A stretch of 64,000 bases of DNA from Haloarcula pelagica (GTDB taxonomy: Archaea; Halobacteriota; Halobacteria; Halobacteriales; Haloarculaceae), in assembly GCF_030127105.1 (NCBI RefSeq), contig NZ_CP126162.1, forward strand, positions 62,001 through 126,000, given 5' to 3'. The number at the start of each line of letters is the position of its first letter. The first letter of the stretch is position 1. Below, piece after piece: positions 16,499 through 25,348 of the stretch. Below the pieces are notes generated by a model. The model did not search any database and had not been told where the DNA came from. It was given only the letters and a program-made list of their open reading frames with translations. Position numbers and translations under genes: made by a program.

Positions 16499-16626
16499 AG
16501 ATAACCTACGATTTCCAACTATAAGGGACTACGCGAGGGGGTGAGCGGTGGCGGGAAGCGGCGCTCGTTGCGCGACAGGACCGCGGTGGCCACGGGACGA
16601 GAACTCCTGATTCGCGTCGCGACTTC

Positions 16627-17184
16627 TCAGTCGGCGTCTGCCGGCGTATCGAAGTCGTGGAAGTGCTCACCTTTCTCCTTCGAGAGGATATTGAGGGCAG
16701 CAGCAGCCCCGTCACCGGCGGAGATGATCGCCTGCCACTCCTCGGAACGGACCATCGCGCCGGTCGCGTAGGCGTTCTCGACGCTCGTCTCCATCGTCAC
16801 GTCGACATCGACGACGCCGTCCTCGGTAACCGCACAGCCCAGTTCCCCGGCGAGGTCACGATTTGCACCGGTTGCGAGGACGATGTAATCGGCAGCACAG
16901 CCCATGTCGTCGGCGACGACGTGGAACTCCGAGCCGTCCTTGATTACGTCGGTGACTTCGTGGCCCTGGTTCAGTTCGACGCCGAACTCGTCTACCTGGT
17001 CACGAGCGACATCCAGGAAGGACTCACCGCCGATCGACTCGATTCCGAGATAGTTGAACAGGTGCGCCTTGTGCAGCCACGTCGCGTCCGTGTCGAACAG
17101 CGTGGTGTCGAGCCCGTTCTTCGCGGTGAACAGCGCCGCACTCAATCCCGCTGGTCCGCCGCCGATGATAACCACGTGTGGCAT
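16627..17184 (-). CDS. short FAD-dependent oxidoreductase (thioredoxin-reductase-like)
   Basis: A 185-residue single-domain flavoprotein with the FAD motif GGGPAGLSAALFTAKNGLDTTLFD near residues 8-30 and the C-terminal FAD loop VENAYATGAMVRSEEWQAIISAGDGAAAALNI. The NADPH-binding domain and CxxC pair of thioredoxin reductase are absent, so it is about 60 percent of the usual length. I start at the ATG at 17184 because upstream residues are not part of the Rossmann strand. It might work with a separate reductase partner. It is monocistronic. Confidence 0.75.
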   Translation of the reverse strand: MPHVVIIGGGPAGLSAALFTAKNGLDTTLFDTDATWLHKAHLFNYLGIESIGGESFLDVARDQVDEFGVELNQGHEVTDVIKDGSEFHVVADDMGCAADYIVLATGANRDLAGELGCAVTEDGVVDVDVTMETSVENAYATGAMVRSEEWQAIISAGDGAAAALNILSKEKGEHFHDFDTPADAD

Positions 17185-17379
17185 AGACCCACATAGGTCG
17201 GCTGGTCTCATAATTGTTCGCGGCCGGCACCACCGGTACCGGAAGATCGTCGTGTTCGGTTCCTAAGGGCGGAAAATAAGCGGTTGCGCTGTCTGCTACG
17301 CGAGGCTTCGGTGCCGAGATCGTGCGGGAAAAGTTGGGCCGCCGACAGAATCAACTCCGAAGAGGTAGTTAGAACGACT

Positions 17380-17772
17380 ATGAGCGACCGAGACGACATC
17401 GCCTCGTTCACGGAGAAACTGATCAGCGTCTGTCGAACCATCGTCGGAGACGAACTCCGAAGTATCACCTACTTCACCGACGAGGATGTCCAGCAGGTGT
17501 ACCTCCGTTCGGATCTGGACCGCACGGCCGACCTCGTCGGCTTTGCGGAGATCGAGCGGACCGGGTTCCGGGCGGACGAGAAATATCAGGGGACACAGCT
17601 CGGAGAGTACCAGGCGACGATCCGCATGTTCGAGAACGGTTACCTCACTCGCGTCGTGACGGACCACGCCGGCGTGTGGGTGACGACTGACAGCATCTCG
17701 ATCGATCGGTTCGAGGAACTGTCTACGTCACTGAGAGCAGTCCTCCGCGAGCTGCGACGTGACGAACGCTGA
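17380..17772 (+). CDS. conserved haloarchaeal protein of unknown function
   Basis: A 130-residue soluble, acidic protein. It looks like an alpha/beta domain with regular strands (RSITYFTDEDVQQVYLRSDL; GYLTRVVTDHAGVWVTTD) and flanking helices, and no metal or nucleotide motif is visible. The frame is open upstream to 17284, but the ATG at 17380 (MSDRDDIASF) has the expected acidic start. I recall similar orphan proteins in halophiles but cannot name the family firmly. It is monocistronic and divergent from the FAD protein gene. Confidence 0.6.
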   Translation: MSDRDDIASFTEKLISVCRTIVGDELRSITYFTDEDVQQVYLRSDLDRTADLVGFAEIERTGFRADEKYQGTQLGEYQATIRMFENGYLTRVVTDHAGVWVTTDSISIDRFEELSTSLRAVLRELRRDER

Positions 17773-18182
17773 TCATTGGAACCCGGACACCGCTTCTCCG
17801 GACACAGCAACGTCCCGTCTGTGGACGTGGTAGCGTCGGTTACGCGACGCCGGGCACGAACGGTCAGATCGCCCCGATTGGCTCCAGTGGAGGATTTCGT
17901 TTCGGTCCGGGATCAGGCGGAGTTACGGGACGCCCGCGAGCACCACACACCTTGCGCGCGACCTGGGCAGGCGGCAGCCAACACGTAGAAGTTGACGGAG
18001 CGATTCGAGATGGGAAGGCTCCGACCGTCAGCGTAGCGCCCGCTGACAGACGGATAGACCACGCGAGACCGACGCGTTCGGCGAGCATCCCTCCCCCTCG
18101 GTTCGACCGAGGGATCAGCCCGCCTCGTGGCCCGTGGCGAGCCGCGAGTGACTGTCTGCGGTATGAGTACAAGGCGCAAGTA

Positions 18183-18200
18183 GTGAACAAATTTGTTCAC
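18183..18200. promoter_or_regulatory. perfect 18-bp palindrome upstream of the CUT1 operon
   Basis: GTGAACAAA/TTTGTTCAC is fully symmetric. It lies about 190 nt before the binding-protein gene, and a related GTGAAC...TTGAAC pair lies at 18311-18326, closer to the TATA box. GTTCAC/GTGAAC half sites recur in other promoters of the sugar cluster, so this is a candidate site for its IclR or DeoR regulator. Confidence 0.5.
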
Positions 18201-18340
18201 ATTTTGCTCAGATAGAAAACCTCGGAAAGAGGATGTCACAGTTTTTCCGCCTATTAGCCCCTCAAAAGACGTTTTGAATAATAGCTTAATAAATGATGAA
18301 TGATCGCCTCGTGAACGTAGTTGAACAATAATGGACATAA

Positions 18341-18348
18341 TTTATATA
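18341..18348 (+). promoter_or_regulatory. TATA box of the CUT1 operon
   Basis: TTTATATA is centred 28 nt before the ATG at 18373, which favours that ATG over the one at 18361 and predicts a leaderless mRNA. Confidence 0.6.
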
Positions 18349-18372
18349 CTAGGGCTATCCATGAGCATTTGC

Positions 18373-19737
18373 ATGCAAGACAGCAACCATCGAACCCGAA
18401 GGCGGTTCATCAAAGGAGCAGGGGCAGTCGGAACTATCGCGCTCGCGGGCTGTGGCGGCAACGGCGGCTCAGACGGCGGTTCTGGCGACGGATCGGACGA
18501 TAGTGACGGTTCCACCGCGGAGTCCTCAGACGGGTCTTCCGGCGGCGACACCGGGAGTGGGTCCGAGTCGATGGCGGACAGGATCGTGTTCTACAACGCC
18601 GGTAGTCTGCAGTACGATCCCGGCACGAAGCGCAACATCGAGCGGTTCGAAGAGGAGAGCGGCATCACGGTCGAAGTCAACGAGACCCCGTGGAACAACC
18701 TCAAGACGAGTTTGACGACGATCTGGCGCAACGAGGACGCGACCGTCGACGCGTTCAACGGGCCGACGTGGTGGCTCGCGGACTTCGTCGCGTCGGGGTG
18801 GCTGGAACCACTCGAACTGGGCAACAGCCACATGTCCAAGTTCCCGTCGAACCTCAGTGACCTCGTCACGCTCGACGGTAAAGTGTACATGGCACCCGAG
18901 TTCGGCAAGTGGGGGACCTTCCTCTACGATCAGCAGTCCTTCAGCGAGGCGGGCGTCGACGGGCCGCCGAGCACGTGGGACGAAGTCGTTTCGAAAGGAA
19001 AGCAGCTCAACTCCGGGGACACGTCGGCGTTTGCCGTCACCTGGGCCAACAAGGACGTGTTCACGTTCAAGCAATTGCTCTACCAGGCCGGCGGACAGCT
19101 GTTCAACGACAGCAACGAACCAGCGTTCGTCGATGCTGGCATGGATGTCATGGACTTCCTGACCAGGCTCCGGGAGAACGACCTGATCCCCGATGGGATC
19201 TCCAGCATGGGAGAAGGAGGTGTCGGGGACTCGTTCATCGCCGGGCAACTGGCCACCGTCGAGTCGTGGACACCCCTCGGCGCCCGGGCACTGGACGCGG
19301 ACGGCTGGGGTGCCGAACGGCTCGGTAGCGCGAAGCCACCGAAAGGCCCCAGTTCACGGGCGACGTTCCAGGACACCAACGGTATCAGTGTCTCGGCGTT
19401 CTCGGACCGCAAACAGGCGGCAAAGGAGTTCGCTCGGTTCATGACGACCACCGAGTCTTCGAAGACCAACATGCGGGTTGAGGGGAATCCGGCGGTCGTC
19501 CCCTCCGTGTACGACTCCGACGCTATCCAAGAGCAGTATCCGTCCTGGCTCCTAGAGGACATGAAATACAACCTCAACAACGCCAAGAGCGAGACGTACC
19601 TCGCCCAGCCACAGGTTGACGATTACCTGTCCGAACAGATCACACCTGCGCTGCTCGGCGACAAGGATCCACAGAAGGCCCTCGAAGCCGCGCAGAGTAA
19701 CATCACGAGCCTGTACCAGGACATCGGCCTACTCTGA
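18373..19737 (+). CDS. CUT1 sugar ABC transporter substrate-binding lipoprotein
   Basis: A 454-residue Tat lipoprotein (RRR at 9-11, lipobox LAGC with Cys27) with a Gly/Asp/Ser linker to about residue 70 and a family 1 extracellular solute-binding fold (ITVEVNETPWNNLKTSLTTI; APEFGKWGTFLYDQQSF; TFQDTNGISVSAFSD). It binds a sugar or oligosaccharide. The start is chosen by TATA spacing. Two permeases and an ATPase follow, so this is a complete MalEFGK-type system. Its location at the head of a pentose/sugar-acid cluster, and the XDH-like and IclR genes further on, suggest a pentose-type ligand as in the Haloferax Xac system, but the ligand is not shown. Confidence 0.88.
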   Translation: MQDSNHRTRRRFIKGAGAVGTIALAGCGGNGGSDGGSGDGSDDSDGSTAESSDGSSGGDTGSGSESMADRIVFYNAGSLQYDPGTKRNIERFEEESGITVEVNETPWNNLKTSLTTIWRNEDATVDAFNGPTWWLADFVASGWLEPLELGNSHMSKFPSNLSDLVTLDGKVYMAPEFGKWGTFLYDQQSFSEAGVDGPPSTWDEVVSKGKQLNSGDTSAFAVTWANKDVFTFKQLLYQAGGQLFNDSNEPAFVDAGMDVMDFLTRLRENDLIPDGISSMGEGGVGDSFIAGQLATVESWTPLGARALDADGWGAERLGSAKPPKGPSSRATFQDTNGISVSAFSDRKQAAKEFARFMTTTESSKTNMRVEGNPAVVPSVYDSDAIQEQYPSWLLEDMKYNLNNAKSETYLAQPQVDDYLSEQITPALLGDKDPQKALEAAQSNITSLYQDIGLL

Positions 19738-19784
19738 TGACACCGAGACGGCATCGGCACTCAACCACCGCGGACGCTCTATAA

Positions 19785-20714
19785 ATGTCGACTGAAAAAC
19801 AATCACTGCGACGAAAACTCGATCGGCTGTTCGTGCCGCTGACGGTCGGCCCGACGATGCTCTGGATCGCGGCGATCATCGTCTATCCGACCCTGAAATT
19901 GCTCTGGAGTAGCGTCTTCTGGACCAACCCGATCAACGGGCAACGGGAGTTCGTTGCACTCCGAAACTTCCGGCGGCTCGTCTTCGCGGAGAACGGACAG
20001 GGGGCGTTTCTGGGCCTGGCTCCCGATTTCGTGGCGATCACGACGAACACCGCCGTCTACGTCGGACTGAGTGTCAGCATCTCGTTCGCACTCGGGCTCG
20101 GGATCGCACTCCTGCTCGATAAAGACCTGAAGGGCCGTGGGTGGTTCCGGACCGCCGTCATCGTCCCGTGGATCCTCCCGTACGTCATGAGCGGGTTGAT
20201 GTGGCGCTGGATGTTCAACTCCGAATACGGAGCCATCAACGGTCTTCTCACCCAAACCGGTCTGTTGTCGAGCAAGATCGCGTTCCTCTCGGACGGGACG
20301 CTCGCGATGATGGCGCTGATCATCGCCGACATCTGGGTGTTCACACCGTTTATCATCATCATCCTGCTCGCGGGACTCCAGAACGTGCCCGAACAACTGT
20401 ACGACGCAGCGGAGGTGGACGGTGCCGGACGGATCTCGCGGTTCGTCAACGTCACCTACCCGTTCCTGAAACCGTCGATCCTGGTCGCACTCACCATCCG
20501 CATCATCTTCGACATTCGGGCACTCGACCTCGTCTGGGTCATGACGCGGGGCGGCCCGGGGAAGTCCACAGAGGTCTGGGCCTCGTGGCTCTACCGCACG
20601 GCACAGGTATTCAACCGACCGGGAGAAGGAGCAGCACTCGGTGTCGTCCTCCTCGCAGTGACGTTCGTCATCGTGGCGACACTGTACCGAATCTTCGGTG
20701 ACTCACCGTACTGA
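19785..20714 (+). CDS. CUT1 sugar ABC transporter permease (MalF-like)
   Basis: A 309-residue membrane protein with six to seven hydrophobic helices and the EAA loop DAAEVDGAGRISRFVNVTYPFLKP, the MalF/UgpA type. It pairs with the next permease to form the channel. The 47-nt gap after the binding-protein gene and short gaps downstream indicate one operon (18373-22953). The N terminus has a polar SLRRKLDRLFVPL segment before helix 1, as in the family. The start codon is the only good ATG at the alignment start. Confidence 0.88.
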   Translation: MSTEKQSLRRKLDRLFVPLTVGPTMLWIAAIIVYPTLKLLWSSVFWTNPINGQREFVALRNFRRLVFAENGQGAFLGLAPDFVAITTNTAVYVGLSVSISFALGLGIALLLDKDLKGRGWFRTAVIVPWILPYVMSGLMWRWMFNSEYGAINGLLTQTGLLSSKIAFLSDGTLAMMALIIADIWVFTPFIIIILLAGLQNVPEQLYDAAEVDGAGRISRFVNVTYPFLKPSILVALTIRIIFDIRALDLVWVMTRGGPGKSTEVWASWLYRTAQVFNRPGEGAALGVVLLAVTFVIVATLYRIFGDSPY

Positions 20715-20716
20715 CC

Positions 20717-21637
20717 ATGAGCACGCAACAATCGATCTTCGACCGATTGATCGGGGGACTCGGACTCGATACCGAGGACGAGTGGTCTCACATCGTTCGC
20801 GAGCGGGTCGTCGCGTACTCGCTGCTGGGACTATACGTCTTCGTCATCTGGTTCCCGATCTACTTCATCTTCGTTACCAGTATCAAACCGACCTCGGCGG
20901 TGTTGGACATCCCTATCTCGTTCGTTCCGACACAGCCGACGGTCAGCAACTACATCGAGATTTTCCAGAACCGACCGTTCGAACTGTACACGCTGAACAG
21001 CCTCATCGTCGCCAGTACGACGACCATCATCTGTGTGACGCTGGGGACCGTGACGGGCTACTCGTTCTCCCGCTACGAGTTCGTCGGCAACAAGACGCTG
21101 CTGCTGTCGATCGTGGGTGCGCGGATGATCCCACCGATCGCGCTTATCGTCCCGTTCTTCAGCATCATGTCGAACCCGCCACTGATCGGCGGTCTCACGG
21201 GCAGCCTCTACGATACGAGGATCGCGCTGATCCTGACGTACACGTTCTTCAATCTCCCGTTTGCAGTCTGGATCATGAAAAACTACTTCGACGGGGTCCC
21301 GGAATCGCTCGACGAACAGGCCCGCATCGACGGCTGTTCACGCTGGGAGGGGTTCGTGAAGATCATCCTGCCGATGGCGAAACCGGGCATCGCGGCGACG
21401 GCCATCCTGGCGTTCATCTTCTCGTGGAACGAGTTCGTCTTCGCGCTCGTCCTCACGTCCTCGGAGCAGGCCCAGACGCTTCCGATCGCCGTCTCGCTGT
21501 TCGTCGCAGACGACTTCGTGGACTGGGCTCACCTCGCGGCTGGTGGCATGATCGCCGCCTTACCCGGTATCCTGTTCGGATTGTTCTTCCAGCAGTACAT
21601 CGTCAGCGGACTCACCCAAGGAGCAGTCAAGGAGTAA
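20717..21637 (+). CDS. CUT1 sugar ABC transporter permease (MalG-like)
   Basis: A 306-residue membrane protein with six hydrophobic helices. The MalG-type EAA loop reads DEQARIDGCSRWEGFVKIILPMAKPGI, and the conserved FSWNEFVFALVLTSSEQAQTL segment is typical of the carbohydrate permeases. It starts 2 nt after the preceding permease stop. Its cytoplasmic loop would dock the ATPase encoded 6 nt downstream. Substrate follows that of the binding protein. Confidence 0.88.
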   Translation: MSTQQSIFDRLIGGLGLDTEDEWSHIVRERVVAYSLLGLYVFVIWFPIYFIFVTSIKPTSAVLDIPISFVPTQPTVSNYIEIFQNRPFELYTLNSLIVASTTTIICVTLGTVTGYSFSRYEFVGNKTLLLSIVGARMIPPIALIVPFFSIMSNPPLIGGLTGSLYDTRIALILTYTFFNLPFAVWIMKNYFDGVPESLDEQARIDGCSRWEGFVKIILPMAKPGIAATAILAFIFSWNEFVFALVLTSSEQAQTLPIAVSLFVADDFVDWAHLAAGGMIAALPGILFGLFFQQYIVSGLTQGAVKE

Positions 21638-21643
21638 TCACAC

Positions 21644-22777
21644 ATGGCACACGTAGAACTCGAAAATCTGGTCAAGGAATTCGACGACGTTACGGCAGTC
21701 GACGGTATCTCACTGGACATCCCCGACGAGAGCTTCACCGTTCTCGTGGGGCCGTCCGGGTGTGGCAAGACGACCACACTCCGGCTCATCGCTGGCCTCG
21801 AACGGGCCTCCGACGGCGAGATCCGTATCGGCGACGAAGTCGTCAACGACAGGCGCGCCTACGAGCGGGACATCGCGATGGTGTTCCAGAACTACGCGCT
21901 GTACCCCCACAAGACCGTCGAGGAGAACATGCGCTTCGGCCTCGAACAGCACGGTGTCGAGGACGAGACAATCACCGAACGCGTCAACGAAGCCGCGACC
22001 CTCCTACAGATCGGCGACTTGCGGGACCGAAAGCCCGCTGAACTCTCTGGCGGGCAACAACAGCGGGTCGCGCTGGGGCGGGCGATCGTCCGTGACCCCG
22101 CGGTCTTCCTCATGGACGAGCCCTTGTCGAACCTCGACGCCAAACTCAGGGTCCAGATGCGCGCGGAACTCAACAAACTCCACGAGGAACTGTCGACCAC
22201 GACGGTGTACGTCACGCACGATCAGGTCGAGGCGATGACGCTGGCCGACCAGATCGCGGTCATGGACGACGGACAGATACAGCAGGTCGGAGAGCCGACA
22301 CACGTCTACTCGAACCCGCTGAACACGTTCGTGGCCGGCTTCCTGGGTTCTCCGAGTATGAACTTCCTCGAAGGCGTCCTAGAACGGACTGGGTCCGGAA
22401 AGCTCCAGCTCGACCTCGGAAGCGACACACACAGCGTCCCCGACGAGTACGACGATGCCGCGCTCGCGGACTACCTGGGGGAACGAGTGACACTCGGTAT
22501 CAGGCCCGAGAACATCGCCCTCAATCAGGACGGCGTACCGGCGAACGTCCACCCGGCGACGGTCCAGGTCGTCGAGCCACAGGGCGAGAAGACCGTCCTC
22601 GAACTCGAACTCGACTCGGGCGAGAGTATCAAGGCTGCCGTGAATCCGGATACGGAAGTCACGATCGGAGACGATGTGAACCTCCGGTTCGACCGAGACT
22701 CACTGCACTACTTCGACCCCCAGACCGGTGAGTCACTCACCTATAACTCTAAGGCCGAACAGAGAGCAACCATCTGA
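21644..22777 (+). CDS. CUT1 sugar ABC transporter ATPase (MsmK/UgpC-like)
   Basis: A 377-residue ABC ATPase. It has Walker [10 protein letters not shown] (36-44), Q-loop FQNYALYPHKTV, signature LSGGQQQR (134-141), Walker B VFLMDEP and H-loop VTHDQVEAMTLAD, then a C-terminal OB/TOBE domain (about 240-370) as in MalK, MsmK and UgpC. Such proteins form homodimers and may serve several transporters. It is the last canonical gene of the CUT1 operon and is followed 2 nt later by a small membrane-protein gene. Confidence 0.9.
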   Translation: MAHVELENLVKEFDDVTAVDGISLDIPDESFTVLVGPSGCGKTTTLRLIAGLERASDGEIRIGDEVVNDRRAYERDIAMVFQNYALYPHKTVEENMRFGLEQHGVEDETITERVNEAATLLQIGDLRDRKPAELSGGQQQRVALGRAIVRDPAVFLMDEPLSNLDAKLRVQMRAELNKLHEELSTTTVYVTHDQVEAMTLADQIAVMDDGQIQQVGEPTHVYSNPLNTFVAGFLGSPSMNFLEGVLERTGSGKLQLDLGSDTHSVPDEYDDAALADYLGERVTLGIRPENIALNQDGVPANVHPATVQVVEPQGEKTVLELELDSGESIKAAVNPDTEVTIGDDVNLRFDRDSLHYFDPQTGESLTYNSKAEQRATI

Positions 22778-22779
22778 CC

Positions 22780-22953
22780 ATGCACGCGAGCACTACGTAC
22801 AGGCTGTCACAGGCCCCCGTTGTAGCGTTCTGTATCGCGTCGGTCCTGGCACTGCTAGCGATATATAATTACGTGACCGGTGTCCACGGCGGGGCGATCG
22901 TGAGCGGTCTCGGTGCTATCGTCGCGTCGCTGTTCGGCGTGCTCGTCGACTGA
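22780..22953 (+). CDS. 57-residue two-helix membrane protein at the end of the CUT1 operon
   Basis: A short gene starting 2 nt after the ATPase stop. It encodes two hydrophobic segments, VVAFCIASVLALLAIYNYV and IVSGLGAIVASLFGVLV, joined by a short GVHGG loop, with a polar N terminus (MHASTTYRLSQ). Spacing, codon use and topology argue that it is real. It may be an accessory subunit that tunes or stabilises the transporter, as small membrane proteins do for some bacterial transporters; no family is recognised, so the role is inference. Confidence 0.6.
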   Translation: MHASTTYRLSQAPVVAFCIASVLALLAIYNYVTGVHGGAIVSGLGAIVASLFGVLVD

Positions 22954-23155
22954 GTTCGGAGACAATTTAACAAACTGTAGAAGACAGATGCAGATAGCTA
23001 TTGAGTGGAACCGACCGAACACGGGTACCGGCCGAGACGGTCGTCACCCACTGCGGGAGCGGCCCCCAGGACACGACGACGAACAAGTATATCTAACCGA
23101 TAACCGTAGGACGAGCGAGGTCCCCACCCCATGGGTACCACGATGATGGGTGACT

Positions 23156-23929
23156 ATGCTACCTGAGGAACGGAGAGAGGCGATCGTGGAGAAGGTCAAC
23201 CGCTCCGACCGAGTGACTGTTGACGAACTGATAGAGGAATTTGGCGTCTCTGGAGCGACCATCCGCCGTGATCTGGCGTCGCTCGCTGAAGAGGGCCACA
23301 TCGAACGGTTCCATGGTGGTGCACTCCCCAGCTCTACGGGTTCGGACTCGTCGAGCGACTCACACGGCGAGGTACAGAACCCCAGTGGGAAACGCGCTAT
23401 CGCGGAACAAGCCATCCAAGAGTTAGACGAGGGCGACGCCGTCTTCTTCGACACCGGGACCACGGCCATGGCGGTTGCCCGTGCAATCCCCGAGGCGCTG
23501 TCACTGCTCGTCGCTACCAACTCTCCCGAGACAGCCTTCGAACTGCGGGAAGCCTGCGGCGAGGTGAAAGTCGTCGGTGACTCGCTTCGACAGACTTCGG
23601 ACGCGCTTGTCGGGCGGGGTGCCGAATCGTACCTCCGGAAGACGAACTTCGATGTCGTGTTTCTGGAGTCGGACGCGGTACAAGCCGACGGGAGCCTTTC
23701 AGTCTCCAACGAGGACGAGGCTCGCATCAAGTCGTTACTCTGCGAGGGCGGTCGGCAAGTCATCCTCGTCGCTGACGGCGGGAAACTAGACGGACAGAGT
23801 TTCAGGGAGTTCGCCACACTGGAAGACATCGACGTGTTCATCACTGACGTAACAGTCGAACAGGACCTTCGAGAAGTGCTTGACCGGGCGGATGTCCGTG
23901 TGGTCGATGGCCTGCTAGCCGTGAACTGA
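23156..23929 (+). CDS. glpR: DeoR/GlpR-family sugar-responsive regulator
   Basis: A 257-residue regulator with an N-terminal DeoR helix-turn-helix (LIEEFGVSGATIRRDLASL, about 22-40) and a C-terminal DeoRC sensor domain (DAVFFDTGTTAMAVARAIP; VFLESDAVQADGSLSVSNEDEA), which binds a phosphorylated sugar. The start is the ATG at 23156. It follows the CUT1 operon on the same strand, about 200 nt away, with a TATA-like AAGTATATC near 23084. In haloarchaea GlpR represses fructose and glucose kinase genes; here the PfkB and aldolase genes at 36702-38381 are possible targets. The symbol indicates family only. Confidence 0.82.
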   Translation: MLPEERREAIVEKVNRSDRVTVDELIEEFGVSGATIRRDLASLAEEGHIERFHGGALPSSTGSDSSSDSHGEVQNPSGKRAIAEQAIQELDEGDAVFFDTGTTAMAVARAIPEALSLLVATNSPETAFELREACGEVKVVGDSLRQTSDALVGRGAESYLRKTNFDVVFLESDAVQADGSLSVSNEDEARIKSLLCEGGRQVILVADGGKLDGQSFREFATLEDIDVFITDVTVEQDLREVLDRADVRVVDGLLAVN

Positions 23930-24481
23930 GGATAGAGGGGAATCTTCGTCCACGTCTCGGACAACAGGAGAACCTCACGGTTGAAACTTTGATGTTCGGG
24001 GCCGGCCAGTCGTTCCTGGACACAGTCGGAGCCGACCCACAGCCGTTTGGAGTTCTTCTCCCGTCGAAGATCGGTGTCTTCACCCGTCGCGACGAGAAGA
24101 GCAGTATCGAGCGGTGGTAACACGAAGATATTACCATCACGTGCGTTCTATGCTACGCTTTTCGATGATAGATATAGAAATCCATTTAGAAGATTGCAAG
24201 TCGACCGAAATATGTGTATTATGGCCATTTTAATCTTGAAATCTTCTAATTTGGAAGTGTATATGGGTATATAGAAATATATCTCCCGAAAAGAGCGCAC
24301 TCTCCGAACGGCGGGTGCCACAGACCGACTCGGTAGTCCAGATACACCATCTCCGAGATAGTGTGGCAGTCGAGTCAGGCATCGGCGGGCCACCTCGGCA
24401 GTCGTATCGCCACGACCGACACCCGGACGTGTCGATACAGTTACCAGAACCGACAAGTCCCTGCCAGTCGCAGTGTACGAT
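23930..24481. other. 550-nt intergenic region with an AT-rich inverted repeat
   Basis: No gene is supported. The region 24140-24290 is much more AT-rich than its surroundings and contains the inverted repeat at 24186-24249 and TATA-like runs near 24258-24285. The 230 nt before the next gene are GC-rich and would be a long leader if transcription starts there. Confidence 0.45.
24186..24249. repeat. 15-bp near-perfect inverted repeat in an AT-rich island
   Basis: TTAGAAGATTGCAAG (24186-24200) and CTTGAAATCTTCTAA (24235-24249) pair at 14 of 15 positions across a 34-nt spacer. The size suggests a strong hairpin, a cooperative operator, or ends of a small mobile remnant. Confidence 0.55.
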
Positions 24482-25348
24482 ATGAGATACTATCGCACAG
24501 CCGGAGCCGACGGTCCCCGCCTCCTCGCCCGGACGGGTTCGGACGCCTACGATCTGACGGCAGCCCGGCCGAACGTGACGGCGTTCGAGGACCTCGCCTA
24601 CGTCGCGGACGTGACCGACCGGACCATCGACGAGGTCGCCGACGACCTCCTCGACGGGGCCGACCCGGTCTCGGTCCCCGCGGGGAGGGCGGTCGGCGTT
24701 CCCACGCTGGTCGACGAGGTGTGGGCCGCCGGGGTGACCTACGAGATCAGCGAGCAGGCCCGCGAGGCCGAGAGCGGGATGCCCGAGATGTACCTCGATG
24801 TCTACGAGGCCGAGCGCCCGGAGGTGTTCTTCAAGGCGACCTGGGACCGCGTGGTCGGCCCCGGCGACGCGGTGGGCGTCCGCGGCGACTCCGAGTGGAA
24901 CGTCCCCGAACCCGAACTGGGGATCGTCCTCTACGAGGGCGAGATCGTCGGCTACACCGTCGGCAACGACGTGAGCAGTCGCTCCATCGAGGGCCAGAAC
25001 CCGCTGTACCTCCCGCAGGCGAAGGTGTACGATCGCTGCTGTTCGTTGGGTCCCTGCATCGCGACACCGGATACCGTCGGCGACCCGCACGACCTCGCGA
25101 TGACGATGACGGTCGAGCGCGACGGCGAGACGGTCTACGAAGGGGAGACATCGACGAGCGAGATGGTCCGGACGTGTGAGGAACTGGTCTCGTTCCTCCG
25201 GCGACACAACACCGTCCCGGAGTCGGCGGTTCTCCTGACCGGGACCTCACTGGTCCCCGAAGAGGGGTTCTCGTTGGCACCGTCTGACGAGGTCCACATC
25301 GACATCGAGAACATCGGACGCCTCGCCAACGACGTGACGACCGTCTGA
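24482..25348 (+). CDS. FAH-family 2-keto-3-deoxy sugar acid dehydratase (KdaD/AraD1-like)
   Basis: A 288-residue member of the fumarylacetoacetate hydrolase fold. The metal ligands E-x-E (VPEPELGIVLYEG) and D (GYTVGNDVSSRS) are present. The segment AAGVTYEISEQAREAES...VYEAERPEVFFKAT is typical of the archaeal branch that dehydrates 2-keto-3-deoxypentonates to 2-oxoglutarate semialdehyde. With the XDH-like gene at 34514-35593 this fits an oxidative pentose pathway. A diketo-acid hydrolase is the alternative. The ATG at 24482 is three codons inside a GTG-started frame. It converges with the next gene with no spacer at all. Confidence 0.75.
   Translation: MRYYRTAGADGPRLLARTGSDAYDLTAARPNVTAFEDLAYVADVTDRTIDEVADDLLDGADPVSVPAGRAVGVPTLVDEVWAAGVTYEISEQAREAESGMPEMYLDVYEAERPEVFFKATWDRVVGPGDAVGVRGDSEWNVPEPELGIVLYEGEIVGYTVGNDVSSRSIEGQNPLYLPQAKVYDRCCSLGPCIATPDTVGDPHDLAMTMTVERDGETVYEGETSTSEMVRTCEELVSFLRRHNTVPESAVLLTGTSLVPEEGFSLAPSDEVHIDIENIGRLANDVTTV

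Larger units (their letters stand above)
17773..18372. other. 600-nt intergenic region with two palindromes
   Basis: No intact gene. It holds a strong hairpin CCCTCGGT-TCG-ACCGAGGG at 18095-18113, a perfect 18-bp palindrome at 18183-18200 and the promoter of the sugar ABC operon. A minus-strand frame near 17920-18100 is open but not recognisable. Confidence 0.45.

Noticed and set aside
17913-18338. 141-residue minus-strand frame upstream of the CUT1 operon
   Set aside because: It spans the palindrome and promoter, is basic and lacks motifs; likely non-coding.
20698-22041. 447-residue Arg/His-rich plus-strand frame
   Set aside because: It overlaps two well-supported ABC genes in another frame and has shadow composition.
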